64,000 bases of DNA from Formosa undariae (GTDB taxonomy: Bacteria; Bacteroidota; Bacteroidia; Flavobacteriales; Flavobacteriaceae), in contig NZ_JBHMEZ010000003.1 of NCBI RefSeq assembly GCF_042427615.1, positions 682,001 to 746,000 on the forward strand, in the 5' to 3' direction. A program made the translations under genes and the position numbers. Below the pieces are notes generated by a model. That model did not search any database. It had not been told where the DNA came from and saw only the letters and a program-made list of their open reading frames with translations. Below are positions 1 through 9,935 of this stretch, one piece after another; within the stretch, counting starts at the first letter, position 1; each line of letters starts with the position of its first letter.

Positions 1-1137
1 AAACGGACGCGTTGCTACTGGGTATTGTCCATGCCATGCTGCATTAAAATACATACTTTCACTATCCCATTCCCAATCGCCTACGGTTGCCTCTAACGTA
101 ACATCCACTGGTTTTTTCCCTAAATTTAAGATGGTAATCTTACCCGAGTTTTGATAAGGCATTACCCAACGGCACGACATAGTACCATCGTCTTCTACTG
201 TTTGATACCACCCTTTAACAGGATTTAAACCAATACCTGTCCCGAAGAAATCACCAATAGGAGTCCAAACGGTTTGTTGTCCATCAAACTCCATTTTTAA
301 AACGACAGAACGCATTATTTTTGGATCGTTATAATCGCCTAATTTAAGAACAAGGGAACGTACTGCCGCTGTGCCATTAGGCAAAGCAATTGATTCTTCT
401 TTATTAGACTTTAGCTTCGCTTTAAAGGAAATAGTTTCGCCCTCATTTGTGTTTTTTGGATTTGAAAGTTCTTCACCTATTTTTTCTGTAAGCGGCTTCG
501 CTTTTTCAAAATCTGCCATAGTAAAAGTTTGAACAGGCGTCCCTTCATCATAAGCTCTGTATGTATATTGAAAAAAGTATGGCTCTTTCAATGCTGTAAT
601 TTTACAACCTTTGGCATAAGGTATTGGAAAAAATGAAACCCCTGAGCGTAACGATTGATGGGCAAACGGATAAGGAATAAGTCCCGTACCATCAAAAAGG
701 CTTATCATATTGCCCTCTAGCACGGGTTTAGGATTACCGTCTAAATACACACGAATTATGATATCACTACCTGATTCCAATTGATTAAGCCATGGCGACC
801 AAACTCTCACAATGGCCCCTGGACCAACATGATCCATTAATACCCATTCTTTTTCGCCATTGGTTTCTTCTGTTCGAATAAAATTGTGATCTCCATTCCC
901 TTTATTAAAATCGTGATTTGTAAACCATCCAACCGAATCTTCTGGATTTACAGAAGCTCGATTGTAACTACTCGCCTGTTTTAACCTGAAATTTGTTTTT
1001 GGAAAACGTGCTATAGCATCGCGATCAACCATCTCGTTTAATAACGATTCAATGGTTATTTCATCTTTATTCTGCGCAGTACCAACAAGAGTGAATACTA
1101 AAAGAAGTGTACTTAAAATGTATTTTATTGCTTTCAT
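1..1137 (-). CDS. GH172 (DUF2961) secreted glycoside hydrolase, 3' end outside window
   Basis: The reading frame starts with ATG at 1137 and runs open through 379 codons to the window edge, so the C-terminus is missing. It begins with a Sec signal peptide (about 20 residues ending in GTAQ). The segments RLKQASSYNRASVNPEDS, DHVGPGAIVRVWSPW and the later GIGLNPVKGWYQ and MPYQNSG are typical of DUF2961 proteins, now grouped as GH172, a family with fructofuranosidase and arabinofuranosidase members. The real specificity cannot be told. It follows the DUF1080 gene after 188 bp and is probably the distal gene of the GH95-1/DUF1080 group. The family call is by recall of conserved segments. Confidence 0.85.
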   Translation of the reverse strand, partial: MKAIKYILSTLLLVFTLVGTAQNKDEITIESLLNEMVDRDAIARFPKTNFRLKQASSYNRASVNPEDSVGWFTNHDFNKGNGDHNFIRTEETNGEKEWVLMDHVGPGAIVRVWSPWLNQLESGSDIIIRVYLDGNPKPVLEGNMISLFDGTGLIPYPFAHQSLRSGVSFFPIPYAKGCKITALKEPYFFQYTYRAYDEGTPVQTFTMADFEKAKPLTEKIGEELSNPKNTNEGETISFKAKLKSNKEESIALPNGTAAVRSLVLKLGDYNDPKIMRSVVLKMEFDGQQTVWTPIGDFFGTGIGLNPVKGWYQTVEDDGTMSCRWVMPYQNSGKITILNLGKKPVDVTLEATVGDWEWDSESMYFNAAWHGQYPVATRPF

Positions 1138-1325
1138 ATTTTCATGATTTTACATTGTATTTTCTCAATACCTAAAAAAATAACGACTTGTAAATCTGAA
1201 TTTTACGCATTTGCATGCATCAATATCTTAGATCTAAATTTATCCATAGTTTGAGTTAGACAACGCGGTTTACGAGCGCAAAAAAACTAATATTAATATG
1301 CTATTTGTCTTATATTATCCATTAA

Positions 1326-2705
1326 TTAAAATGAACGCTTCTCCATTATTTTTATGTTTCTATAAATCAATTCAGAATATTCGGCTTGTAAGGCTATAAA
1401 ACCAGAATTGATACTAACACCTCCGTAATTACTATTAATAATCTCATTAACAAGTACGCCGTTTAAATAATATTTGGCACTATCGCCTCGAACTTTTAAT
1501 AAGACTTCATTCCATCCTGCTTTTTCTTTATCGACAAACTTTTTAGATCGACTATAATCTACTTTTTTTAGAACTGAGATTTCTCCATCTCTTAAAACAT
1601 CACAACTTACACCGAGAATACTCCATAAATCACCACAATCTCCTTCTTGAATTTGATATTCTAAACTTGGAGGCCAAGCATAAGTTCCTGCTTGACAATG
1701 ATACAGTAAACCGGCATCGCGTATCTCATTTAGACGTGGTTCGAAACGACGTTCTCCCCATTTGAATTCGAATTTTAAATCGTAAGAGCTATACCTTTTT
1801 TTAGTAATTGCAACACCATAAGGAGCAGTTGAAGCTGTCCATTTATACATAGCCTTTAGCTCACCGTTTGAATACTCAAACATATTTTTAGCCTCGTCTT
1901 CTGTAGCATCGCCTTGTACAACAAAATCGTAATTAGCACCTGATTCTGTATTCTCAAATAAATCTACCCAAGTGTTTAATTTTGTAGCTCTTGTGTTTTC
2001 TAGATCTCTAATTCTAATATTTCTAAAAGCCACTCTTCCATGATCGCCTTGTAATCTTAAAGGTGCTTTAGCAACTTCTACCCCTGCTAATCCTTCTCTG
2101 GTTGCTCCGGTAACTTCTTTGTTTTCATGAATTATAACACCATTCAAAACAACTTTTTCAAACATGGCATTTTTTACTTTTTTACCCTTTGCATCAAATT
2201 TAGGGGCTCTAAAAACAATGTCATAAGCCTGCCATTCGCCCAAAGGTTTGGTTGCATTTACTCTTGGTGTTATTCCTTCGTAACCTTTTTGTTTTTTAGG
2301 TTTACTTTCATCCCAACGTTGGTAAATTCCGCCACAATCAGAAAAATCTACATTTTCTTTTCCGTAGCTATCAAAAATTTGAATTTCATATCTACTTTGA
2401 AAATAAACCCCCGAATTAGAACCTTCAGGTAACAAAAACTCTAGATGTAGTTCTATATCTCCAAAAGCTTCTTTAGATTCCAAATGGTCTGTTTTGCCTG
2501 TTTCTCCATTCACAAAAGAACCATTACCTACTGCATACCTAAATAATTTATGGTTTACCGAGTCTACTTTTACCTCTTCAGCCATAAACCAATCTCCTGT
2601 TGGTATATTAAAATCGTCTAATGATTTTAACTTGGTTTGTGAAAAAACAGAACTAACACAAGTGATTATAGCTATTAAGCAAAGTAATTGTAGTTTGGTC
2701 TTCAT
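1326..2705 (-). CDS. Two-domain DUF1080 (3-keto-disaccharide hydrolase-like) secreted protein
   Basis: 459 residues with a signal peptide (about 1-22, ending in VFSQ). Two copies of the concanavalin-like DUF1080 fold follow: roughly 30-235 (FGDIELHLEFLLPEGSNSG, VYFQSRYEIQIFDSYGK, RLQGDHGRVAFRNIRIRDL) and 245-455 (YDLKFEFKWGERRF, YQIQEGDCGDLW, YRNIKIMEK). Pfam names this family 3-keto-disaccharide hydrolase. Some members act in the oxidise-then-eliminate route for glycosides, but many PUL members are uncharacterised, and no 3-dehydrogenase is seen in this window. The gene starts 4 bp after the GH95 stop, so the two are probably co-transcribed. The second domain keeps the GVYFQ-like core only loosely. 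Confidence 0.85.
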   Translation of the reverse strand: MKTKLQLLCLIAIITCVSSVFSQTKLKSLDDFNIPTGDWFMAEEVKVDSVNHKLFRYAVGNGSFVNGETGKTDHLESKEAFGDIELHLEFLLPEGSNSGVYFQSRYEIQIFDSYGKENVDFSDCGGIYQRWDESKPKKQKGYEGITPRVNATKPLGEWQAYDIVFRAPKFDAKGKKVKNAMFEKVVLNGVIIHENKEVTGATREGLAGVEVAKAPLRLQGDHGRVAFRNIRIRDLENTRATKLNTWVDLFENTESGANYDFVVQGDATEDEAKNMFEYSNGELKAMYKWTASTAPYGVAITKKRYSSYDLKFEFKWGERRFEPRLNEIRDAGLLYHCQAGTYAWPPSLEYQIQEGDCGDLWSILGVSCDVLRDGEISVLKKVDYSRSKKFVDKEKAGWNEVLLKVRGDSAKYYLNGVLVNEIINSNYGGVSINSGFIALQAEYSELIYRNIKIMEKRSF

Positions 2706-2709
2706 CTTT

Positions 2710-5217
2710 TTATTTTTTCACTAAAACAATTGTTTGTCCTTTGGTTGTTGCCATATCATACAAAAAGCTTTTAGGAGCTGTAAATTTTCCTAAAGTAGCT
2801 TTCTCAGAAACAATTGGTGTTTTAATATTTGCTGCTTGATAGAAAGTGTTCGCATTATTTCCTTTTGCATTAGTTAACGACTTCCCATCCTTAGATGCAA
2901 GTTCGTTATAAGAACGTATACGTAAGTTTCCTCCTAAATTAGATTTAATAACCGCTTTAACAACTTCACCATTTTTCCATTCTAAATCGGTTATTTCAAA
3001 ACCACCTCTTGCACGTAACCCTTCTACGCTTCCATCTTTCCAAACGTCTGGTAAAGCTGGAATTAAATGAATGGCTTCATCATGACTTTGGACTAACATT
3101 TCGGCCAAACCAGAAGTAAAACCAAAGTTTCCATCAATTTGAAATGGCGGATGTGCATCTAACATATTAGCGTACGTTCCGCCTCCGTTTGGAGAGCCAG
3201 GTCTACCTACTAATTTAATTTGTTCTCCCATTAATTTGTAAGCATGATTTCCATCTAATAAACGTGCCCATAGATTTATTTTCCAATTCATAGACCATCC
3301 TGTTGAAGGATCTCCTCTTTGGATTAATGTATTTTCAGCACCTTGAAATAATTCAGGATGTCTGTAAGGTGACATTAAATTTGAAGGATACAAGCCGTAT
3401 AAATGTGAAACGTGACGGTGTTTATCGTCTGGATCATCTAAATCTTCCATCCATTCTTGAACCTGATTGTGTTGTCCTATCTTCATAGGAGGTAACTTAG
3501 TTAAGGTCGCTTCCATTTTCGCTACCAATTCAGCATCTACATTTAACAATTTAGCCGCTGTAATTGTTTTAGTCAACATATCAAACACCAACTGATTATC
3601 CATTGTTGTTCCCGCCTCAATATTCACGCTTTTAGAACGCCCTTTAGGCCCGTGTTCTGGAGAAATTGTTGGAGAAATTATTAACCAATCATTTTTAGGC
3701 TCAGGAATTAAGAAACTTAAACAAAATTCTGAAGCACCTTTCATTGCAGGATATACAGACTTTAAATAGTCTAAATCACCATTATACATAAATTTGTCCC
3801 ACACATGCTGAGATAACCACGTTCCTCCTGTAGTCCACATGCCCCATGTTGCTCCATCTACTGGTCCTGCAATTCGCCATAAATCTGTGTTGTGATGCGT
3901 AACCCAACCTTCTGCGCCATACATTACTTTAGCCGTTTCCTTTCCTGACACAGATAAATCTCTTACCATCTGAATTAATGGATCGTGCATTTCTGATAAA
4001 TTAGTAACCTCTGCTGGCCAATAATTCATTTCTGTATTAATGTTTACAGTATAAGCACTTTTCCACGGTGGTGTTAAATCTTTACACCATAAACCTTGTA
4101 AGTTTGAAGGTTGTCCGCCTGGTTGAGATGAAGAAATTAATAAATATCTACCAAATTGAAAATATAAAGCAGCTAATGAAGGATCGTAACCTACACTAAA
4201 CTCTTTAATTCTAACATCTGTTGGATGCTTAGCAGAATTGGAAATTCCTAAATCTAAAGATACACGATTAAAATACTGCTTGTAAAACGCTGAATGATCT
4301 GTAACCAAATCCTTATAATCTTTTTGTTCTGCTTTCGCTATATAATCGGCTGCTCTTTGGTGAGCATCGGCACTTACGTCTTGGTAATTAACAAAGTTTG
4401 TCGCTATAGAAATGTACAACGTTACACTGTCGGCATTCTTAACTTCCAACGTGTTTTTGGTGGCTATAAGGGTTCCTCCGTTAGGGACAATCTTAATTCT
4501 AGAATCAAATTCTACTTCACCTTTAATCGCTGGTGTTTCTTTTGGTAATCGTTTATTTTTATTATCACTACCAAAACCAGTCATGACCAATACATTATTA
4601 TTTTCTGTATAAGTTGACACTTTTGCTGGTTCCGGGCGATCCATAGACGCATTAAAACTAATCTTACCAGCCTTATTGGCCGTTAATTTCATTACAATAA
4701 CTTGATCTGTAAACGAAGTAAATATTTCACGTTTATACGTTACCCCATCTACGGTATATTGGGTGCTATTAATTGCATTTTCAATATCAAGTTCACGATA
4801 ATAATCGGAGTAGTTCTCTTGATTTTGAAAATTCAACCTTAGATTTCCAACCGTTTCATAAGGCATCCCATGAGACACTTTGGAAATCATTTTATTATTT
4901 GCCAAACGATGTGCTTCATCATACTTTCCTTCAAACAATAATTTTCTAACTTCAGATAGTGCTCCTTTGGCATCGGGATTATCATTTCTATGTGGTCCTC
5001 CTCCCCAAAGCGTTAATTCATTTAATTGAATATTTTCGTTAATAGGGTCGCCAAAAACCATAGCGCCTAGCCTTCCATTTCCTAAAGGCAATGCTTCATT
5101 CCAATCTGCGGCCGGTGCATCGTACCAAAGTTTAAAATCTTTGTTTTGTGCATTGCTATTTACAGCAGCTAGCAAGGTCAGTACTAAAACATAAAATGCT
5201 TTTTTCATTTTTATCAT
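2710..5217 (-). CDS. GH95 family exo-alpha-L-fucosidase / alpha-L-galactosidase (GH95-1)
   Basis: 835 residues with a signal peptide (MKKAFYVLVLTLLAAVNSNA; M4 may be the true start). Full GH95 layout: N-terminal beta-sandwich opening with WYDAPAADWNEALPLGNG, a linker, an (alpha/alpha)6 barrel and a C-terminal beta domain. Visible active-site features: N392 and N394 in TVNINTEMNYW, E521 in ISPEHGP and D695 in FQIDGNFG, matching the Asn pair, acid Glu and general-base region of the Bifidobacterium enzyme AfcA. The position two residues before the first Asn is Thr390, where L-fucosidases have His. From memory, Thr here was linked to alpha-L-galactosidase activity. First gene of a group with DUF1080 and GH172, directly downstream of HTCS1. 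Confidence 0.93.
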   Translation of the reverse strand: MIKMKKAFYVLVLTLLAAVNSNAQNKDFKLWYDAPAADWNEALPLGNGRLGAMVFGDPINENIQLNELTLWGGGPHRNDNPDAKGALSEVRKLLFEGKYDEAHRLANNKMISKVSHGMPYETVGNLRLNFQNQENYSDYYRELDIENAINSTQYTVDGVTYKREIFTSFTDQVIVMKLTANKAGKISFNASMDRPEPAKVSTYTENNNVLVMTGFGSDNKNKRLPKETPAIKGEVEFDSRIKIVPNGGTLIATKNTLEVKNADSVTLYISIATNFVNYQDVSADAHQRAADYIAKAEQKDYKDLVTDHSAFYKQYFNRVSLDLGISNSAKHPTDVRIKEFSVGYDPSLAALYFQFGRYLLISSSQPGGQPSNLQGLWCKDLTPPWKSAYTVNINTEMNYWPAEVTNLSEMHDPLIQMVRDLSVSGKETAKVMYGAEGWVTHHNTDLWRIAGPVDGATWGMWTTGGTWLSQHVWDKFMYNGDLDYLKSVYPAMKGASEFCLSFLIPEPKNDWLIISPTISPEHGPKGRSKSVNIEAGTTMDNQLVFDMLTKTITAAKLLNVDAELVAKMEATLTKLPPMKIGQHNQVQEWMEDLDDPDDKHRHVSHLYGLYPSNLMSPYRHPELFQGAENTLIQRGDPSTGWSMNWKINLWARLLDGNHAYKLMGEQIKLVGRPGSPNGGGTYANMLDAHPPFQIDGNFGFTSGLAEMLVQSHDEAIHLIPALPDVWKDGSVEGLRARGGFEITDLEWKNGEVVKAVIKSNLGGNLRIRSYNELASKDGKSLTNAKGNNANTFYQAANIKTPIVSEKATLGKFTAPKSFLYDMATTKGQTIVLVKK

Positions 5218-5600
5218 TTTTTATATTAAAAAACTATTTCTATTCTTTAATTAGTTATCTATTTTGAACATCTGATTTTTTATTATGAAAATAAAAACCT
5301 TTTATAAGGTCATTTAAACAAAATAGGAATCACAGCAATCTTAAACGGATTAAAACCAAAGAAGACTAAAAACTTTCTTACTTAAATTAATTCTTAAAAT
5401 AATATTTTCAGAATCTGCAATTGAAAAACCTACGAGTAGACTTCATTTTAAAGGCGTCTTGACGATGTGGTTTTAATGCTTCATAAACTTACCTCTTACC
5501 ACATAAAACAACAAAAAAACGCACCTTATATTAGGGTGAAAGAGGAAACAAAATAGGGTAAACCATGTATCTTTTAACAATCTACACCCTTGAAAATGAA
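5218..5600. promoter_or_regulatory. Regulatory gap upstream of GH95-1
   Basis: 383 bp between the HTCS1 stop and the GH95-1 start. No coding remnant was recognised. It holds the 19-bp box at 5423-5441 that recurs upstream of HTCS2, and an AGGGTAA element at 5555-5561 resembling the GGGGTAA elements seen upstream of other genes here. No convincing TAnnTTTG box or hairpin terminator was seen. Confidence 0.5.
5423..5441 (-). promoter_or_regulatory. 19-bp box shared with the HTCS2 upstream region (copy 1)
   Basis: The plus-strand sequence GAAAAACCTACGAGTAGAC matches 33527-33545 at 17 of 19 positions. It lies about 206 bp upstream of the GH95-1 start, and the other copy lies about 176 bp upstream of HTCS2, in the same orientation relative to the gene. 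Its placement suggests a regulator binding site, possibly for an HTCS AraC domain; this is inference. Confidence 0.45.
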
Positions 5601-8600
5601 TCATTCGTTATACTTGGAAGCAAATTCGGTAGGTAACATATTAAATTCAGCTTTAAAGCATTTAGAAAAATATTTCGGACTTGAGAATCCTACTTTGTAA
5701 GCTATTTCTGAGATGGTTAATTTACTTGATTGAAGTAATTGAGCCGATCGTTTTAATCGGATAGATTTTATAAATTCTGAAGGAGATTTCCCCGTAATGG
5801 ACACAATTTTTCGGTACAAATGCCCTCTACTTATGTCTAAAGATTTACTTAACTCATCTACAGAATACTTTGAGTTACTTATATTATTTTCGACAAGATC
5901 TAAGGCTTTTTGAATTAGCTGCTCATCTACAGAAGTTACTGTAATCTCCGACGGATTTACTTCTATTTTTTTACTAAAAACACTTTGTAATGCTTTACGT
6001 TGGGCTAACAAACTATTAATTCTTGAGATTAATACATCAAAACTAAAAGGCTTGGTTAAGTATTGATCTGCGCCATTCTTAAACCCAGTCACTTGTTGTT
6101 CCTCCGATATTTGAGCTGTAAGTAATACTATCGGAATATGTGAAATTCGGGAATCGTTTTTGATTTTTGAGCACATTTCATTTCCATCCATTTCTGGCAT
6201 CATGACATCGCTAATAATTAAATCTGGAATATATTTTAGCGTTTGTTTTAAGCCTTCTACACCATTAGGGGCTTCTATAATTCTATAATTCTTATTCAAA
6301 TTATCTTTTAAAAAGCCGCGTAAATCGCCATTATCTTCTACTAATAAAATTAATGGTGTTTTCTTATTTTGTTTTTTATGCTCATCGGCTTCTAAATCAT
6401 CATGCTGTAGCTGAATGTCTTCTGCTTCCATTTCCTGTTCCACAACATTCTTAAGTTCAACTAAAGGCATTTCGACTTTAAAACAAGCTCCTGCTCCTAA
6501 ACTACTTTCTACTGTAATTTCGCCTCCAAGTAGGTCCACGTATTCTTTTGTTAAAGCCAATCCAATTCCGCTTCCCTGATTGCTTTTTGAAGTTGAATGA
6601 TCAACCTGGTAAAAGCGCTTGAAAATAGTTTTTAACTGATCTTCTGGAATCCCAATGCCATCATCAGAAACGAGTATACAACATGTATTAGCTTCTTTAT
6701 TGAAACTTAATGTAATAGAAACATGTCCTTTTTGAGGCGTAAACTTAAATGAATTTGAAAGTAAGTTGAATATAATTTTTTCAATTTTATCATAATCAAA
6801 CATCGTTTGACAGCTTTCAACATCCGTTTCAAATTCAAATTGAATATCTTTTTCATTAGATAATTCTACAAACAAATAGGAAAGCTCTCTTATAAACTGA
6901 ACCAAATCTCCCGTTGCAGTATGTACCTTTAGTTCTCCTGAACCTATTTTTTGAAAATCTAAAAGTTGATTTACTAAATTCAGTAATCTCTTGGTATGAC
7001 GCGACATTAATCGCAGTTGACTGGTCTGCGATGCATCGTGATTTCCTTTTAATATTTTTTCTAAAGGCCCCAATATTAGCGTTAAGGGCGTTCTAAACTC
7101 ATGACTTATATTCCCAAAAAACTTTATTTTTAAATCATTTATTTCTTGTTCCTTTTGCAGATTATTACGCTTTATCGCATTATGTCTAAACCACAAAAAC
7201 ACAGACACAAAAGCCATTGAATACAGCATATACGCCCACCATGAAAACCAAGGCGCTGGCAAAATTTTAATATTTAAGGTTGTGCCAACCTCATTCCAGT
7301 AGCCATCGTTGTTCGCTGCTTTTACTTTAAAAATGTAGTCTCCAGCATCTAAATTGGTATACGTTGCCTCTCGCTTGTTTCCGATATAATTCCAATTTTC
7401 ATCAAAACCTTCCATCATATACGCATACTCATTCTTTTCTGGAGAAGTATAGTTCAATGCCACAAACTCAAAACTAAACACAGATTGTTTATGGTCGAGT
7501 ACAAGGTTTTCAGTTTTACTTATTTGTTTCTTTAATGGTGAATTCTCCTCATCTACAGGAACTGACTGATTGAATAATTTAAAATCGGTCAATAATACAT
7601 TTGGAATAAGCGTGTTGTTCGTAATATCCTTCGGATTAAAAATATTAAAGCCATTATTTCCTCCAAAAAACATTTCACCATTCGCCATTTTAGAATACAC
7701 AAAAGGAGAAAATTCGTTAGCCTGCAAACCATCATGCAGATTATAATTCTTAAACTGCTTTGTTTTAGTATTGAATTTTGAAAGCCCACTATTAGTGCTT
7801 ATCCACAAGTTTCCTTCATTATCCTCTAAAATACCTTTCACCGAATTTCCGGCCAAACCATCCTTAGTTGTGTAGACTTTAAACGTATTTGTTTTTCTAT
7901 CCATTAAATTAATTCCCAAAGACGTACCTACCCATAAATTTTGATTTTTATCTTCGTGTATACTTAAAATATAATTTTCGGAAATGCTATTCTCATCGCT
8001 AGAATTACTTAAAAACTGTTGAAACTCGCCTGTTTTAGGATCAAACAAGTTCAACCCATTAATAGTTCCTATCCAGATATTTTTACGTTGATCTTGATAG
8101 ATCACCTTAATCCGGTTATCTGATAATTGATTATTTGCTCCCGTTTTTCTGTAGTGCGAAAACCTTTTGTTTTTAGTGTTGTAAACATCCAACCCCTCAG
8201 TTACGGTCCCAATAAACAAATTATCATCGTACTTTAGTAAGTCGTTTATACTGTTTGAGGACAAACTGTTTGAGGACAAACTGTTTACGTTATTTTCTTG
8301 ATGTCTATAAACTTTAAATGTTCCGTTGGCTTTGTCAAAAAAATTTAAACCATCCAGAGTTCCCACCCATAAATATCCAGGGCGATCTTCTGTAATGCTA
8401 AACACAAAATCGTTACTTAAACTTAATGGATTAGATGGATTTGAGTGGTAATGTGTAAACGTTAAACTGTCTCTATTAAATTTACTAAGTGTTCCTCCTA
8501 CTTTAGTTCCCACCCAAATGTCTCTATCAGAATCCTGAAACACAGCTCTAACCCTGTTATTTAATAATCCGTTAGGTAAATTATTATCTTTTACATGAAT

Positions 8601-9605
8601 AAATTCTTTTCTTCTTTTATCTAAAATATTCAAGCCCGAATCCAGCGAACTAAACCATATATTTCCGAAAGCGTCCTCAAAAATATTGGTAACAACATTA
8701 CTATTTATACCTATAGTATTGTTTTTATTGTATAATAGTCTGTGTGTCTTTTTAGTTCTTTTATCGACATACAGTAACCCTTGATCTCTTACAGAAAACC
8801 ATAAATTATCGGAAGAATCGGAAAAAAGATTGATTTCTTTTCCTAAAAACTCTAAAGGAAGTGGGACTTTTTTAATTTTAAAATCATCTTTTAATTGAAT
8901 ATAATATGCTTCAGTACGCATGCCTAATAATACCGTACCATCCCTTTGAAGGTGCACATTAACAACACTTACATCTTTTAAAAGATGAGTAAAAGTTTTA
9001 GATACTTTATTAAAAACATCTAAGCCTTCGCTGGTCCCTACTAATACGTTTCCTTTGGAATCTTGACCAATACAATTAATTGTATTTGAATTTATTGAGT
9101 TCTTATTTCCTTCAACATGACCATAATTATTAACAGTATACGTATTAATATCTAAACTATATAAACCTGAATTATCGGTACCAATCCACAACGTATCATC
9201 ATCTACATATAGAGATTGGATGGTTATACTTCCTAAGCTTTCTTTAAAAACGGTATTAAACCTCGTGATTTTATAGGTTTCTAAATCCAACATATTTAAG
9301 CCTTGATGCGTACCAATCCACAATTGCTTATTTTTATCTTCGGCCAGAGTAAGAATTAAGTTATTACTTAAGGACAACGTATCGGTAGGTGATTGAAAAA
9401 AGTTAAGAAAAGAATAGCCGTCGTAGCGAGACAATCCGTCTTCTGTACCAAACCACATAAAGCCATCAGAATCTTGTATGGTCGTATGTACCATATTAGA
9501 CACCAAGCCATCTTTAACAGATAAATGTTTAAAGTTAAAGTGTTGCGCAAAACCTGATAAACATATAAAAACGCTAATAATGGTAAGTATATATGCTTTT
9601 TTCAT
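5601..9605 (-). CDS. Hybrid two-component system sensor/regulator (HTCS1)
   Basis: 1334 residues. Signal peptide 1-20, then a periplasmic pair of seven-bladed propellers built from repeated LWIGT-xx-GL strands (about 30-690), a Y_Y_Y domain (about 720-775) and one membrane segment (about 783-805). The cytoplasmic part has a histidine kinase with His835 in SHEFRTPLT, an ATPase domain (NLLSNSFKF, DDGIGIP, GSGIGLAL), a receiver domain with Asp1133 in SDVMMP and a C-terminal AraC HTH (about 1240-1332). This is the standard PUL regulator of Bacteroidetes, sensing an oligosaccharide in the periplasm and activating enzyme operons. It sits between two enzyme groups and probably controls one or both. 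A 15-bp tandem repeat in the propeller codes for LSSNS twice. Confidence 0.96.
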   Translation of the reverse strand: MKKAYILTIISVFICLSGFAQHFNFKHLSVKDGLVSNMVHTTIQDSDGFMWFGTEDGLSRYDGYSFLNFFQSPTDTLSLSNNLILTLAEDKNKQLWIGTHQGLNMLDLETYKITRFNTVFKESLGSITIQSLYVDDDTLWIGTDNSGLYSLDINTYTVNNYGHVEGNKNSINSNTINCIGQDSKGNVLVGTSEGLDVFNKVSKTFTHLLKDVSVVNVHLQRDGTVLLGMRTEAYYIQLKDDFKIKKVPLPLEFLGKEINLFSDSSDNLWFSVRDQGLLYVDKRTKKTHRLLYNKNNTIGINSNVVTNIFEDAFGNIWFSSLDSGLNILDKRRKEFIHVKDNNLPNGLLNNRVRAVFQDSDRDIWVGTKVGGTLSKFNRDSLTFTHYHSNPSNPLSLSNDFVFSITEDRPGYLWVGTLDGLNFFDKANGTFKVYRHQENNVNSLSSNSLSSNSINDLLKYDDNLFIGTVTEGLDVYNTKNKRFSHYRKTGANNQLSDNRIKVIYQDQRKNIWIGTINGLNLFDPKTGEFQQFLSNSSDENSISENYILSIHEDKNQNLWVGTSLGINLMDRKTNTFKVYTTKDGLAGNSVKGILEDNEGNLWISTNSGLSKFNTKTKQFKNYNLHDGLQANEFSPFVYSKMANGEMFFGGNNGFNIFNPKDITNNTLIPNVLLTDFKLFNQSVPVDEENSPLKKQISKTENLVLDHKQSVFSFEFVALNYTSPEKNEYAYMMEGFDENWNYIGNKREATYTNLDAGDYIFKVKAANNDGYWNEVGTTLNIKILPAPWFSWWAYMLYSMAFVSVFLWFRHNAIKRNNLQKEQEINDLKIKFFGNISHEFRTPLTLILGPLEKILKGNHDASQTSQLRLMSRHTKRLLNLVNQLLDFQKIGSGELKVHTATGDLVQFIRELSYLFVELSNEKDIQFEFETDVESCQTMFDYDKIEKIIFNLLSNSFKFTPQKGHVSITLSFNKEANTCCILVSDDGIGIPEDQLKTIFKRFYQVDHSTSKSNQGSGIGLALTKEYVDLLGGEITVESSLGAGACFKVEMPLVELKNVVEQEMEAEDIQLQHDDLEADEHKKQNKKTPLILLVEDNGDLRGFLKDNLNKNYRIIEAPNGVEGLKQTLKYIPDLIISDVMMPEMDGNEMCSKIKNDSRISHIPIVLLTAQISEEQQVTGFKNGADQYLTKPFSFDVLISRINSLLAQRKALQSVFSKKIEVNPSEITVTSVDEQLIQKALDLVENNISNSKYSVDELSKSLDISRGHLYRKIVSITGKSPSEFIKSIRLKRSAQLLQSSKLTISEIAYKVGFSSPKYFSKCFKAEFNMLPTEFASKYNE
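8251..8280. repeat. 15-bp tandem duplication inside HTCS1
   Basis: CTGTTTGAGGACAAA occurs twice head to tail (8251-8265 and 8266-8280) and adds five residues (LSSNS) to a propeller loop without breaking the frame. The copies are identical, which suggests a recent slippage event in the sensor domain. Confidence 0.85.
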
Positions 9606-9935
9606 TTGATAAAAATACTGTTTGCTTGCCTTTTTTTATAATAGCCATCTTTTTGGAGCACTATCAAGCTAGAAAATCATTTTATTAAAAACCTTAACCC
9701 TTACTTACAATTATTGTGTTTTTTCAGCCAAGGAGACGCACTTAAAGCATTCCTCTTAATTAGATTTTCAATATAAGTAACGAACTAAACACTCTAAAAA
9801 CCAAATATATCTTATATACTCATCATATGAGTTCAAATTATTTCATTGGTTTTTTTCATAAAAGTACTGAGATCATTCAATTTTCTATTTTACTTCTTGT
9901 CACTTTCAAAAACGAAAAATAGGATTAAATATGGA
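9606..9935. promoter_or_regulatory. Upstream region of HTCS1 with a short palindrome
   Basis: 330 bp between the acetylesterase stop and the HTCS1 start, no gene seen. A weak match to the Bacteroidetes -7 box (CAAATATA on the plus strand, 9802-9809) lies next to a perfect inverted repeat ACTCAT-CAT-ATGAGT at 9818-9832. Both would be about 200 bp upstream of the HTCS1 start. A -33 element at the usual spacing is not clear, so the promoter call is tentative. Confidence 0.35.
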
